Shown here: piece by piece, positions 1 to 9,434 of the stretch
Numbering within the stretch: the first letter of the stretch is position 1
Layout of the letters: the number at the start of each line of letters is the position of its first letter
Assembly: GCF_003797765.1 (NCBI RefSeq)
Contig: NZ_RKMB01000005.1
Coordinates: 220,702-284,701, forward strand
Direction: 5' to 3'
Length of the DNA stretch: 64,000 bases
From: Ramlibacter sp. WS9
Lineage (GTDB): Bacteria > Pseudomonadota > Gammaproteobacteria > Burkholderiales > Burkholderiaceae_C
Made by a program: the position numbers and the translations under genes
Notes under the pieces: model-generated
What the model saw: only the letters and a program-made list of their open reading frames with translations
Database searches by the model: none
What the model was told of the DNA's origin: nothing

Positions 1-169
1 CCAGGCCGCTCGGCTGCACCAGGATGCCGGCGCCTATCGATTGCGGCGTCTCGAACTTTTCAAAGATGGTGACGCGGTGCCCGGACCGGGCCAGCAAGGC
101 AGCTGCGGAAAGGCCGGCAAAGCCGGCGCCGGCAACCGCGACGTCAAGTGTTCGCAAGGGGCGGGACAT
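1..169 (-). CDS. FAD-dependent monooxygenase, N-terminal fragment
   Basis: Only the first 56 residues are visible because the gene runs off the left edge. Residues 10-19 form a Rossmann dinucleotide-binding turn (G14-x-G16-x-x-G19) followed by a beta strand ending in E37, the usual acidic residue for FAD ribose binding. The next residues (SIGAGILVQPSG) match the aromatic-ring hydroxylase/UbiH-PHBH family. The start lies inside the 3' end of the SDR gene (26 bp overlap), so it is probably the last visible member of the GbsR-controlled operon. The substrate cannot be told from the fragment. Confidence 0.8.
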   Translation of the reverse strand, partial: MSRPLRTLDVAVAGAGFAGLSAAALLARSGHRVTIFEKFETPQSIGAGILVQPSGL

Positions 170-1061
170 CCGCCGATGCTAACAAGCCCGCGTCGGGCGC
201 TGGTTCGCCCGCCGGCAGCAGTGGCAGCGGGTCGCGCCCCAGCCAACGGCGCACCTCGTTGCCTGCTTGCGGGACGGAGCCCGCCTGCAACATGCGCATG
301 GTGTCGATGCTGAACACTTTCTGCGGAACGATGCGTGCCAGCCGCGCCGTGAGTTTCATCAGCCACCACGGCACAGGCATCCACAGGGGCGCGCCCTTGT
401 TCTGCGCAGTGCGGTAGCTGGCGAGCATTTCGCGGTACGTCATTGCACGCGGGCCCGCCAGTTCGATAACACGCCGCAGCGCCTTTGGATGTTCGGCGAT
501 GCGCGCCACGCACTGCGCGACGTCCGTCGCCTGTATCGGCTGGACCCTACTTTCGCCGGGATGAAAGACGCCCGGCAGCGCGATCACCGGTTGGCGTGCC
601 AGCCAGCGAAACAGGCGCGTGCTCGGACAGGCGGGGTCGACCAGCAGGCCCGGGCGCACGATCGCGAAGTCGACCGGACCGCTCTCGTAGGCCTGCTCGG
701 CCGCCAACTTGCTGGCCATGTATTCGCCCGCGATGCCGGTGCCCGCGCCCAGGGCCGAGACGTGCACGATGCGTGCGACCCGCTCCGCGGCGCAGGCGGC
801 CGCGAGCGCTTGGGCAGCCCGCCGGTGCACGACATCCCACGTGTTGCCGTCGCGCTCGATCAGGATGCCGACCGCGTTGACCACCACGTCCGCGCCGCGA
901 ACGACGGTGCGCAGATTCGCCGCGTCCAGGTCGAAGCGGAAGTCCACGGGCAGTTCGGCGTCCCTGCGCCCGGCGCGCAGAACCCGGTGACCGCGCGCGG
1001 CCAGCTCCTTCACGATGGCGCGGCCGAGCAGGCCGGTCGAACCGAAGACGACGACTTTCAT
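144..1061 (-). CDS. Atypical SDR / NmrA-like NAD(P)-binding protein
   Basis: 305 residues. The N-terminus has a GxxGxxG nucleotide-binding turn (G7, G10, G13), and a Y114-x3-K118 pair is in the place of the SDR catalytic dyad, so this is an NAD(P)H-binding oxidoreductase or redox sensor of the extended/atypical SDR class. The C-terminus carries a PVPWWLMKL hydrophobic patch seen in membrane-associated members. The chosen ATG is the first residue before the Rossmann strand; the reading frame stays open far upstream but overlaps the DCC gene and lacks family features there. It overlaps the end of the DCC gene by 4 nt and the monooxygenase start by 26 nt, so translation is likely coupled. The substrate is unknown. 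Confidence 0.8.
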   Translation of the reverse strand: MKVVVFGSTGLLGRAIVKELAARGHRVLRAGRRDAELPVDFRFDLDAANLRTVVRGADVVVNAVGILIERDGNTWDVVHRRAAQALAAACAAERVARIVHVSALGAGTGIAGEYMASKLAAEQAYESGPVDFAIVRPGLLVDPACPSTRLFRWLARQPVIALPGVFHPGESRVQPIQATDVAQCVARIAEHPKALRRVIELAGPRAMTYREMLASYRTAQNKGAPLWMPVPWWLMKLTARLARIVPQKVFSIDTMRMLQAGSVPQAGNEVRRWLGRDPLPLLPAGEPAPDAGLLASADVPPLANT

Positions 1062-1528
1062 GATGCTGTCCTTTCGTTGGTGGATTCGCAGACATCGCCG
1101 GCGCATGCGCCGGCTGTGCGCCGGGCCGCCTGCGCGGCGGCCATGCGTGCCAGCAAGGGCTGCAGCAGCGCCGAGACCTTGTAGCGATTGCGCGCGAACA
1201 CTGCATAGGCACGTTCGGCAATCGAGCTCACCCCGGGCAAGGCCGTGGGTGCGAACAGCAAGCCCCATCCCACAGCGCCGTAAGCCAGCCGGAACACCTC
1301 GACACCGACGACCAGCGTGCCGTCGGGCCGCACCGCGTGAATCAGGCGTTGCATGTCCTCGACCTTCGCACCGTATTTCGCAGCGTCGAAGCCGGGGAGG
1401 GCGATGTCCACGAACGCCAGCCGCCGTAAACCATCCAGCTGTGCAAGCCGGTCCATCTCGAGCCGGCAAATGGGACACGCGCCGTCGTACAGCAAGGTGA
1501 GTGGGTAGTCGTTTCGGGATTGCTTCAT
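1058..1528 (-). CDS. DCC-family thiol-disulfide oxidoreductase (DUF393)
   Basis: 156 residues. The N-terminus carries the family hallmark YDGxCPxC (Y14-D15-G16, C18-P-I-C21), a thioredoxin-like redox pair. The rest matches the DUF393 length and pattern, with a middle stretch that is probably membrane-associated. It is the first gene after the GbsR regulator and is preceded by an operator-like palindrome at 1557-1574, so it likely heads the regulated operon DCC-SDR-FAD monooxygenase. DCC proteins are predicted disulfide oxidoreductases, but few have been assigned a role. Confidence 0.85.
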   Translation of the reverse strand: MKQSRNDYPLTLLYDGACPICRLEMDRLAQLDGLRRLAFVDIALPGFDAAKYGAKVEDMQRLIHAVRPDGTLVVGVEVFRLAYGAVGWGLLFAPTALPGVSSIAERAYAVFARNRYKVSALLQPLLARMAAAQAARRTAGACAGDVCESTNERTAS

Positions 1529-1556
1529 GGCTATGATTAAATCGATAAGACAGTAA

Positions 1557-1574
1557 TTTCAGTCAATACAGAAA
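1557..1574 (-). promoter_or_regulatory. Imperfect GbsR operator upstream of the DCC operon
   Basis: TTTCaGTC-AA-tACAGAAA is an 18-bp imperfect palindrome lying about 30 bp upstream of the DCC start. It matches the site upstream of the GbsR-type gene (TTCTGTC-AA-GACAGAA at 2205-2220) in arms and spacer. On the minus strand it contains TTGACT, a plausible -35, as the other site contains TTGACA. The same arrangement at both promoters suggests one regulator. The assignment is inference from symmetry. Confidence 0.55.
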
Positions 1575-1596
1575 TGATCGAGCAAAAAAAGGGGCG

Positions 1597-2178
1597 TTAC
1601 GGCCCGATCACCGCGCCCACCTCGTTCACGGGCGGCGCGTCGGTGCCGCCGGTCGTTTGACCGCGGATCAGTTTCTGGATCTTGGCGCCGAGTTTCAGCA
1701 CCTTGGTGAGGGTTTCGGTGTCGAGCCGGAGCATCTCGTCGCTCCACGCCGACAACGACTCGAGCATCACGAGCATCTCCTTGATCCGTGCCGCTCGCTC
1801 CAAACCGTCCACCATCAGCTCCGGGCTGTTGAGAAGGTCCTTCAGCACGTCGATCGTCGGTTCGATCTCCCGCTCTTTCCGCTCGCGCACGATCGTGCGG
1901 GTGAGCTCCCAGATGTCCGTGCTGGCCTCGAAGTGGTCCCGCCTGTCGCCCAGCACATGCACCATCTTCACCAGGTTCCAGGCCTGGAGTTCGCGGATCG
2001 AATTGCTCACGTTGCTTCGCGCGACCGCCAGCGTTTCGGCAATCTCGTCGGCCGGCAGCGGCTTGCCGCTGAGATAGAGCAGGGCATGGATCTGCGCGAC
2101 CGTGCGATTGACGCCCCATCGGGTGCCCATTTCGCCCCAGTGGAGGATGAATTTCTGGGAGGTGGCGCTGAGTTCCAT
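1597..2178 (-). CDS. GbsR/MarR-type transcriptional regulator
   Basis: 193 residues. A winged-helix domain spans roughly residues 15-90: LPADEIAETLAVARSNVSN is the recognition helix region and GDRRDHF the wing. A C-terminal helical region (about residues 95-180) is typical of the GbsR branch of MarR proteins, which respond to osmotic or choline-like signals in Bacillus but are mostly uncharacterised in proteobacteria. It sits just upstream of the DCC-SDR-monooxygenase operon on the same strand. Both promoters carry the same palindrome, so autoregulated repression is likely. Confidence 0.85.
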   Translation of the reverse strand: MELSATSQKFILHWGEMGTRWGVNRTVAQIHALLYLSGKPLPADEIAETLAVARSNVSNSIRELQAWNLVKMVHVLGDRRDHFEASTDIWELTRTIVRERKEREIEPTIDVLKDLLNSPELMVDGLERAARIKEMLVMLESLSAWSDEMLRLDTETLTKVLKLGAKIQKLIRGQTTGGTDAPPVNEVGAVIGP

Positions 2179-2184
2179 GACCGA

Positions 2185-2220
2185 AGATTAGATCTGCCAG
2201 TTATTTCTGTCAAGACAGAA
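2185..2220 (-). promoter_or_regulatory. Promoter and operator of the GbsR-type gene
   Basis: On the minus strand TTGACA (2213-2208) and TAATCT (2190-2185) are separated by 17 bp, a near-consensus sigma-70 promoter ending just before the regulator's start at 2178. The perfect palindrome TTCTGTC-AA-GACAGAA (2205-2220) covers the -35 box, a position suited to repression. The palindrome also begins directly after the mnmC stop codon. Confidence 0.65.
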
Positions 2221-3978
2221 TTATTGGTGCGCCCGTTTCACGTCCAGCGCCTGTCCGAGCTTGCGGTCCAGCGGCAATGGCTCATCGTGCAGTTGCGCAG
2301 CCAGCAGCTCCGCGCACAGCACCGAAAAGGTCAGCCCGCGCGACCCCATCGCTGTGCTGACCCACAGGCCGGGTTGCACTTCGCCGAGCAACGGACGCCG
2401 GTCGGCGGAGGCGCAACGCACGCCGGTCCAGGCGCGCAGTTCGGTGCTCGCGAATGTTGGTGCGAGTTCCTGCGCAGCGGCGGGCAACAGGTCGTGCAGG
2501 CGCTGCGAATTGGCCTGGTGATCTGCTTCGCGCACGGCAAGGTCCTGGTCATCGCGGTCAAAAGTTGAGCCGCAGAACCAGGCGGCCCGCCCGGCAATCG
2601 GCACGTGCGGAATGAAATGCCCGTTGCCGTTGACCGCAAACAGCGGCAGTGATTCGCCCGCTTCATGGGCCCACGACACTTGCCCGCGGATCGGTTGCAG
2701 CGGCAGCGGGATGGGCAGCAGTCTTGCGCCGGCGTGCGCCGCGGCGATCACGACCAGATCGGCTGACGCAATGCTCTCGCCTTGCGCACCCAGCACTTGC
2801 CAGCCTTCACCCGAGCGGACGACCTGTTCGACAGCTGTGCTCGCACGCCACCTGATGCCTGGCTGGGCCAGCCACGCGCGCACCAGCGCCGCCGGCTTGA
2901 TCCAGCCCGCCTGCTCATGCCAGTAGGCGTGGGTCGAGGGGGCGAGTTTTGCGGCGGAAACTTGCACGCCATCGGCGTCTCGGGTCCACGGTTGCCATGC
3001 TTCCTGTGCATCGGCCGCAGGCGCATCCGCCCCCGGCCGATGCTCGAGCACGCCCGTCAGGCACCAATCCTCGCCGTCGCGCAGCAGGGCGCGCGCCTGC
3101 TGGAGCGTGGCGCGGACTCCGCATCGGGTGAGGCGCGACAACAGGCTGTCGTCCGGCGAAAAGTGCGGCGCGATCATCCCCACCGGCAGGCCCGAGGCGC
3201 CGGCTGCGGGCTCCGCGGCGCCGTCCAGAACCGTGACTTGCCAACCTCTTCGCGCGAGGCTCGCGGCGGCGGACGCACCCGCAAGGCCCGCACCGATGAC
3301 GACGCAGTGCCCTGGCTCCACCACGTTGCGCGGCCGCTGGCCCTTGGGCTCCCATGCCGGCGCAAAGACGGCTTCGATGCCAAGCCGCTCAGGCAGCGTG
3401 CGTTCGGCCTGCTTCACCGAAAAGCCGCACTGCGCGAGATTGCGGAGCAAGTCGCCGTCTGCTCGTGAAGCCGCGAGCGCCGTGCCGCGCCGGCAGTGCC
3501 GGACGATGCCTTTGAGCGCGTGCAAGTCCAACGCCGCACCACTGTCCTTGGAGTCGGCACCACCCAGGAAAACGGAATCCGCGTGGAAAGGCTGCTGGCG
3601 CAGCCCGTCGCGCACGTCGCCGACAAACAGGGTGAGCAGCACGCGGCCTTGCTCGAAAACCAACCGATGCGTGCCCGGCGTCAAGCCGAACCACTGCGCG
3701 GCGAGTTCCTGGGCCATACCCACCAGGTCGGGATACAGCGCCGTTTCCCGTACGAGGTCGGCAGCGGGCACGGCCTGCACCCCGGCAGAGACGAAGTGCA
3801 GGATGCGCGGCCGCGCCGGATCGTCCTTCCACGCGCGCCATGCCGCCAGGAAATTCAGCCCCAGGCCGAAGCTGGTCTCCAGGATCCGCCAATGCGGCTG
3901 CCCCGCCCACGCTTGCGGCAAGCCGCAGCCGTGCAGGAACAGGTGGCGGGCTTGCTCGAGCCCGCCCGGCCCGGACAT
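2221..3978 (-). CDS. mnmC: tRNA modification protein MnmC, methyltransferase half degenerate
   Basis: 585 residues. MnmC makes mnm5s2U at the tRNA wobble position: an N-terminal SAM methyltransferase (MnmC2) and a C-terminal FAD oxidoreductase (MnmC1). The FAD half looks intact, with GAGLAG at 229-234, the GASGLP motif near residue 265 and a full-length C-terminus. The N-terminal half is abnormal. The SAM loop reads ETSFGLGLNF instead of E-x-GFGxGLNF. The catalytic segment usually written LDGFxP is FLGGADSK (137-144), so the catalytic Asp is Gly139. The protein also starts about 30 residues late compared with E. coli MnmC. The start is a TAATG junction with yggX. It probably still acts as the FAD-dependent demodification enzyme; methylation is doubtful. 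Confidence 0.85.
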   Translation of the reverse strand: MSGPGGLEQARHLFLHGCGLPQAWAGQPHWRILETSFGLGLNFLAAWRAWKDDPARPRILHFVSAGVQAVPAADLVRETALYPDLVGMAQELAAQWFGLTPGTHRLVFEQGRVLLTLFVGDVRDGLRQQPFHADSVFLGGADSKDSGAALDLHALKGIVRHCRRGTALAASRADGDLLRNLAQCGFSVKQAERTLPERLGIEAVFAPAWEPKGQRPRNVVEPGHCVVIGAGLAGASAAASLARRGWQVTVLDGAAEPAAGASGLPVGMIAPHFSPDDSLLSRLTRCGVRATLQQARALLRDGEDWCLTGVLEHRPGADAPAADAQEAWQPWTRDADGVQVSAAKLAPSTHAYWHEQAGWIKPAALVRAWLAQPGIRWRASTAVEQVVRSGEGWQVLGAQGESIASADLVVIAAAHAGARLLPIPLPLQPIRGQVSWAHEAGESLPLFAVNGNGHFIPHVPIAGRAAWFCGSTFDRDDQDLAVREADHQANSQRLHDLLPAAAQELAPTFASTELRAWTGVRCASADRRPLLGEVQPGLWVSTAMGSRGLTFSVLCAELLAAQLHDEPLPLDRKLGQALDVKRAHQ

Positions 3979-4250
3979 TACGGGGCGGGGGGCACGTAGC
4001 CCTGGGCCACGTCGGCGCCGCTGCCGAAGAAATGGTTTTCCATCTGCCGCGCGAGGTACTGCCGCGCCCGCGCATCGGCCAGGTTCAGCCGGTTTTCATT
4101 GACCAGCATGGTCTGCTGCTTGAGCCATGCGGCCCAGGCTTCCTTGCTGACGCTCTCATAAATGCGCTTGCCGAGTTCGCCGGGGTAGGGCGGCAAGTCG
4201 AGGCCTTCGGCTTCCTTGCCGAGCTTGATGCAATTGACGGTACGAGCCAT
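3978..4250 (-). CDS. yggX: YggX-type Fe(II)-trafficking / oxidative damage protection protein
   Basis: 90 residues, the normal family length. The N-terminus [18 protein letters not shown] holds the conserved Cys7 of YggX, and the [12 protein letters not shown] and NHFFG segments are also conserved. Family members protect iron-sulfur clusters from oxidation in the cytoplasm. The TAA stop shares one base with the mnmC start, so the two are probably translated together. Confidence 0.93.
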   Translation of the reverse strand: MARTVNCIKLGKEAEGLDLPPYPGELGKRIYESVSKEAWAAWLKQQTMLVNENRLNLADARARQYLARQMENHFFGSGADVAQGYVPPAP

Positions 4251-4381
4251 GGGGACGCCTCTTTGGATGGTTTCGCGAATAAGCTTGTGCGAATAAACAA
4301 GTGAAAACTCAGTCGTTCCAGTTTCGGGACCGGGCTCCCAGAATCGGCTCTGTCGATTACCAGAACCCGAAAGAAACTGTC

Positions 4382-5407
4382 ATGACCCTTCGCCGCGACT
4401 TTATCAAGATTCCCCTGGCCGCTGCCGTGGCCGGCGCGTTGTCCCTGGCCGCGCTGCCTTCATTGGCCCAGCAACCGGTGACGCTGCTCAACGTTTCCTA
4501 CGACCCGACGCGCGAGTTGTACGTCGAGTTCAACAAGGCGTTTGCCACCCACTGGAAGGCCAAGACCGGACAGGACGTGGCCACCAAGCAGTCGCACGGC
4601 GGCTCGGGCAAGCAGGCCCGTTCGGTCATCGACGGCCTCGACGCCGATGTGGTGACGCTGGCGCTGGCCGGCGACATCGATGCGCTGGCCAACAACGGCG
4701 GCTGGCTGGCGAAGGACTGGCAGAAGCGCCTGCCGCACAACTCCTCCCCCTACACCTCGACCATCGTCCTCGTGGTGCGCCAGGGCAATCCGAAGGGCAT
4801 CAAGGACTGGGACGACCTGGTCAAGCCCGGCATCAGCGTGATCACGCCGAACCCAAAGACCTCGGGCGGTGCGCGCTGGAATTATCTCGCGGCATGGGAA
4901 TTCGCCAAGCGCAAGTACGGTGGAGAGGCAAAGGCCAAGGAATTCGTCGGCAAGCTCTACTCGAACGTGCCGGTGCTGGACACGGGTGCTCGCGGCTCGT
5001 CCATCACCTTTGCCCAGCGCAACCAGGGAGACGTGTTCATCTCCTGGGAGAACGAGGCCTACCTGCTGGAGAAGGAATTCGGCAGCAAGGTCGACGTGGT
5101 CTACCCGTCGATCTCCATCCTGGCGGAGCCGCCCGTCGCCGTGGTCGACAAGAACGTGGACCGCAAGGGCACGCGCGCCGCGGCCGAGGAGTACTTGAAG
5201 TTCCTCTACACCGAAGAGGGCCAGGACATCGCGGGCAAGAATTTCTATCGTCCCGCCGTTTCGGCGAAAGCACAGGCCAAGTACGCGAAGCAGTTTCCGA
5301 AGCTGAACCTGTTCACCATCGAGCAGGCGTTCGGCGGGTGGGGCAAGGCGGACAAGGAGCACTTCGCGGACGGCGGCAGCTTCGACCAGATTTACACCCG
5401 CAAATAG
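4382..5407 (+). CDS. Periplasmic sulfate/thiosulfate-binding protein
   Basis: 341 residues with an N-terminal export signal (basic MTLRRDF, hydrophobic stretch, cleavage near SLAQQ). The mature part begins [13 protein letters not shown] and contains [13 protein letters not shown] and [16 protein letters not shown], hallmarks of the Sbp/CysP sulfate-binding family. It would deliver sulfate to a CysTWA ABC transporter, but no cysT, cysW or cysA follows. It converges on the yeiH-ended sulfur operon. Upstream of it lie two direct GCGAATAA repeats (4275-4282, 4289-4296) that could be regulatory. Confidence 0.92.
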   Translation: MTLRRDFIKIPLAAAVAGALSLAALPSLAQQPVTLLNVSYDPTRELYVEFNKAFATHWKAKTGQDVATKQSHGGSGKQARSVIDGLDADVVTLALAGDIDALANNGGWLAKDWQKRLPHNSSPYTSTIVLVVRQGNPKGIKDWDDLVKPGISVITPNPKTSGGARWNYLAAWEFAKRKYGGEAKAKEFVGKLYSNVPVLDTGARGSSITFAQRNQGDVFISWENEAYLLEKEFGSKVDVVYPSISILAEPPVAVVDKNVDRKGTRAAAEEYLKFLYTEEGQDIAGKNFYRPAVSAKAQAKYAKQFPKLNLFTIEQAFGGWGKADKEHFADGGSFDQIYTRK

Positions 5408-5498
5408 GAGATGCCATGCGCACGCCTTCGCTGCACGACCGCATTCTTGACGTATTGGGGCTCACGGCCGCGGCCTGGGGTGTCGAAATGCGTGAGGG

Positions 5499-6539
5499 TC
5501 AATGCATGCGCCAGGCGACCGCGACCAGCACGACAGCGCCGATCCAGGCCGTGGTGCCCAGCATCAGCGCGGCTTGGCGCCAGCCTGCCCGGGCGATTGC
5601 CGCGAATGAGGTCTTCATGCCCAGGGCCGCGACGCCCATCAACAGGCAGGCATTCGACAGGTCGTTCAAGGAGGACTGGACGCGTGGCGACAGGCCCACT
5701 GTCGACTGAAAGAGGGCCAGCAGCAGGAACAGGATGAGAAAGCTCGGCACAAGCGGCGGCAGCTCGCCGCTGCCTTGCGCTTCATCCCTGTCATGCTTGT
5801 TCCGGAAGGCACAGACCACACCCGCGACGACCGCGGCCAGCAAGGCGACGCGGGACAGCTTGACGATCGCGGCAGTGTTGCCGGCCTCCGGGCCCAAGGT
5901 GTAGCCCGCCACCACCACCTGCGCCACGTCATGGATGGTTGCGCCCAGGAACAGGCCGGCTGCCGTGGGGGACAGCCCCAGATGCTGGGCCACCAGCGGA
6001 TACACCAGCATCGCCAAAGTGGAAAGCAGCGTCGCGAGAACGACCACGGCCAGTGTGTCGCGCTCGAGCGCTTTGTCTTTGGGCAGCACGGCCGCGATCG
6101 CCAGCGCCGCCGACGCGCCGCAGATCGCGGTGGCGCCGCCCGCCAGCACGCCCATCTGCGTGGAAAGGCCCAACCGTTTGGCCAGCGCGAGGCCGCACAG
6201 CAAGGTTGTCGCGACGGCGGTGATCACGATCAACGCACTCGGCCAGCCCAACGCCGCGATCTCCGCCGCCGTGATGCGCGCGCCCAGCAAGCCCACGCCC
6301 AGGCGCAGGACAACGCGCACGCAAAAGACTACGCCCGGTGCGGTGCGGATTTCCTCGCTCAGGTAGTGGAGCGCCGTGCCGACGAGCAGCGCACACAACA
6401 TCGGCGGCGCGCCGGTCTGCGCGGCCGCGTAGCCGGCGGCCAGGGCGATCACCACGCAGGTGGTGAAGCCGGGAAGCGCCGCGATGAGCTGCTGCTGGCT
6501 CCAGCCGGCGCGCATGAAGCGCAGCATCAGGGCGCGCAT
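5499..6539 (-). CDS. YeiH/UPF0324 putative sulfate (sulfite) exporter
   Basis: 346 residues with about ten hydrophobic segments. It carries family motifs LRLGVGLLGARIT, GAGGATAICGASAALA-type and GATIHDVAQVVVAGY. YeiH/PSE1 proteins, including TauZ of taurine degraders, are thought to export sulfate or sulfite released from organosulfur compounds. The start is 9 bp downstream of the ferredoxin-NADP reductase stop on the same strand. This makes it the last gene of the long GntR-led operon and supports a sulfur oxyanion as that pathway's product. Transport function is inferred from the family. Confidence 0.85.
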   Translation of the reverse strand: MRALMLRFMRAGWSQQQLIAALPGFTTCVVIALAAGYAAAQTGAPPMLCALLVGTALHYLSEEIRTAPGVVFCVRVVLRLGVGLLGARITAAEIAALGWPSALIVITAVATTLLCGLALAKRLGLSTQMGVLAGGATAICGASAALAIAAVLPKDKALERDTLAVVVLATLLSTLAMLVYPLVAQHLGLSPTAAGLFLGATIHDVAQVVVAGYTLGPEAGNTAAIVKLSRVALLAAVVAGVVCAFRNKHDRDEAQGSGELPPLVPSFLILFLLLALFQSTVGLSPRVQSSLNDLSNACLLMGVAALGMKTSFAAIARAGWRQAALMLGTTAWIGAVVLVAVAWRMH

Positions 6540-6548
6540 GGCGTCGGC

Positions 6549-7322
6549 CTATTTGTCCACGAACGCGCGTTCGATGACGTAGTGGCCGGGGTGGCTCATG
6601 TTGCCCTCGGCGAGCCCGAGCTTGTCGAGCAGGGCACGCGTGTCCTTGAGCATGCCGGGGCTGCCGCACAGCATGAAGCGGTCGCGCGTGGCGTCCAGGG
6701 GCGGCAGGCCGAGGTCGTGGCACAGCTTGCCGGTCTCCAGCAGCGTGGGAATGCGCCCCTGGTGCCGGAACGATTCGCGTGTGACCGTCGGGTAGTACAG
6801 CAATTGCCTCGAGACCTGCTCGCCGAAGAATTCGTTCTTCGGCAGCTCGTGGGTGATGAGCTGGTCGTAAGCCAGTTCGCTCACCTGGCGGCAGCCGTGG
6901 ACCAGCACCACTTTGTCGAAGCGCTCGTAGACCTCCGGGTCGCGGATCGCGCTCATGAAAGGGGCAAGTCCGGTGCCCGTGGCCAGGAGCCAGAGCGTGC
7001 CGCCCGGCAGCAGGTTCTGCAGCAGCAGCGTGCCCGAGGCCTTGCGCCCGACCACGACGGTGTCGCCGGGCCGCACGTGCTGCAGGCGCGAGGTGAGGGG
7101 CCCGTCCTGCACCTTGATGCTGAGGAATTCCAGCGTTTCCTCGTAGTGCGGGCTGACCATGCTGTAGGCGCGCAGGAGCGGACGCCCGTCGACCATCAGG
7201 CCGATCATGGTGAACTGCCCGCTCTGGTAGCGAAAGCCGGGGTCCCGCGTGGTGGTGAACGAGAAGAGGCGGTCGGTCCAGTGATGAACGGAAAGGACCC
7301 GCGCGTCGAACAGGTTGCTCAT
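6549..7322 (-). CDS. fpr: Ferredoxin--NADP+ reductase
   Basis: 257 residues. An FAD domain comes first (RAYSMVSPHYE is the flavin RxYS motif near residue 50), then an NADP domain (LLATGTGLAPFMSAIRD, VHGCRQVSELAY, MLCGSPGMLKD). It ends AFVDK, matching bacterial subclass I Fpr enzymes. The ATG at 7322 overlaps the DUF971 stop by 4 nt (ATGA). It lies downstream of two ferredoxin genes in the same operon and probably shuttles electrons between NADPH and those ferredoxins. A housekeeping Fpr elsewhere in the genome cannot be excluded. Confidence 0.92.
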   Translation of the reverse strand: MSNLFDARVLSVHHWTDRLFSFTTTRDPGFRYQSGQFTMIGLMVDGRPLLRAYSMVSPHYEETLEFLSIKVQDGPLTSRLQHVRPGDTVVVGRKASGTLLLQNLLPGGTLWLLATGTGLAPFMSAIRDPEVYERFDKVVLVHGCRQVSELAYDQLITHELPKNEFFGEQVSRQLLYYPTVTRESFRHQGRIPTLLETGKLCHDLGLPPLDATRDRFMLCGSPGMLKDTRALLDKLGLAEGNMSHPGHYVIERAFVDK

Positions 7323-7617
7323 GGTGCGGAGAGTTCGTGCAGGTACGCCCACGGGTAGATGCCGCGGTCGTGCCCATCGTTGAAGATCAGCTGCAGCCCC
7401 ATGTCGCCGACCGGGCGCAGCTGGGTCACCGCGGCGTCCGCGGCGGCCACGGGAGGACGGCCGGTGCGGCGCCCGTTCTCGCATGCCGCGCATTTGCATG
7501 CGGCGCGCAACTGGGCGCCGCCCAGGTGGCCGAGCAGGCCGTCGCTCCACAGCACGTCGAGACGGCCCGACGCCGCGTGCAGCGTCACGTCCAGGGGCCA
7601 GGCGGTAGTAGCGCTCA

Positions 7618-7618
<1 letters not shown>
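7319..7618 (-). CDS. DUF971 (GBBH-like N-terminal domain) protein
   Basis: 99 residues. DUF971 proteins share an N-terminal beta-rich domain with gamma-butyrobetaine hydroxylase. Visible features are WSDGLLGHLGGAQLRAAC, a CKCAAC cysteine pair and a C-terminal DGHDRGIYPWAYL, which matches the family W-x-L/YL ending. Its start shares one base with the ABC ATPase stop and its stop overlaps fpr by 4 nt. DUF971 proteins often accompany iron-sulfur genes, but their role is not settled. The cysteines suggest metal or Fe-S binding; this is inference. Confidence 0.85.
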
Positions 7619-8486
<868 letters not shown>

Positions 8487-8490
<4 letters not shown>

Positions 8491-9431
8491 GTCCGTCCCC
8501 CGGTGGAGTACGCCTGCCAGGGCATGCAGATGCGCGCGACGAAGCGGATGGCGCCGCTGCACAACAGGCCTAGCACGCCGATGGTGATCATGCCCAGCGC
8601 GATCTCGGAATAGGTGATGAGCGAATACGCTTCCCAGGTGAAGTAGCCGATGCCGAACTGGCCGGAGATCATCTCGGCGGCGATCAGCGACACCCAGGCC
8701 ACGCCCATGCCCACCGCGAGCCCAGTGAAGATGTGGGGCAGCGCGCCCGGCAGCACGACGTGCGCGAGCAGGCGCCGCTCCTTCGCGCCGAGCGAGCGCG
8801 CGGCCCGCAGCAGTACCGGGTCGATGGCTTCGACGCCATGCACGGTGTTCAGCAGAATCGGAAAGAACGCGCCGAGGAAAGTGATGAACACGATGCTGAC
8901 CTCGTTGCTGGGCCACAGCATGATGGACATCGGTACCCACGCAATAGCGGGAATCGGCCTGAACACCTCCATCGCCGGCATCGCGAGCTGGCGCACCAGG
9001 CGATAACGGCCGATGAGGATGCCCAGGCCCACGCCGAGCACGGTGGCCACCGCGAAGCCGAACAGGATGCGCCGCACGCTGATGCCGATGCTGGTGATGA
9101 ACTTGGCCGAACGGTTGACCTCGATCACCTTGTCGAACACCTGCGCCGGCGTGGGGATGTTGTTGAAGCGGATGTAGAAGTCCAACCGGTACAGCGTCGC
9201 CAGGTGCCACAGCAGCAGCACGCTGCCGATGGACACGCCTGCGAGCAGCCAGCCGGCGAGCCGGCCTTGCAGCCACTGGGTCGCGCGCCGGGGTTGCGAA
9301 GCAACTGAAGGCGGGGGCGATTCGTTGCGTGCCTCCAGTTGCGCGCCGACCGGCAGCAGCGAAACAGTCGCGGCCGGCGCGGGCGGGATGTCCCCGGCGA
9401 AATCGGCGTCGATCAGTTGGGCTGTGCGCAT
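8487..9431 (-). CDS. ABC transporter permease, SsuC/TauC/NrtB type
   Basis: 314 residues. A soluble stretch of about 55 residues precedes six predicted membrane segments. The EAA-type ATPase-contact loop is visible as LLRAARSLGAKERRLLAHVVLPGALP. The length and EAA loop fit the nitrate/sulfonate/taurine permease group. It lies 3 bp after the binding-protein gene and overlaps the ATPase start by 4 nt. Confidence 0.9.
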
Positions 9432-9434
9432 CGG

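Noticed and set aside
34..1500. Several long plus-strand open frames opposite the SDR and DCC genes
   Set aside because: They are rich in Arg, Ala and Pro, lack family motifs and overlap well-supported minus-strand genes; they are shadows of GC-rich coding DNA.
5416..5709. A 97-residue reading frame after the sulfate-binding protein
   Set aside because: Its last two-thirds lie antisense to yeiH and look non-coding in composition; only the start with its ribosome-binding site is notable, and that is kept as a finding.
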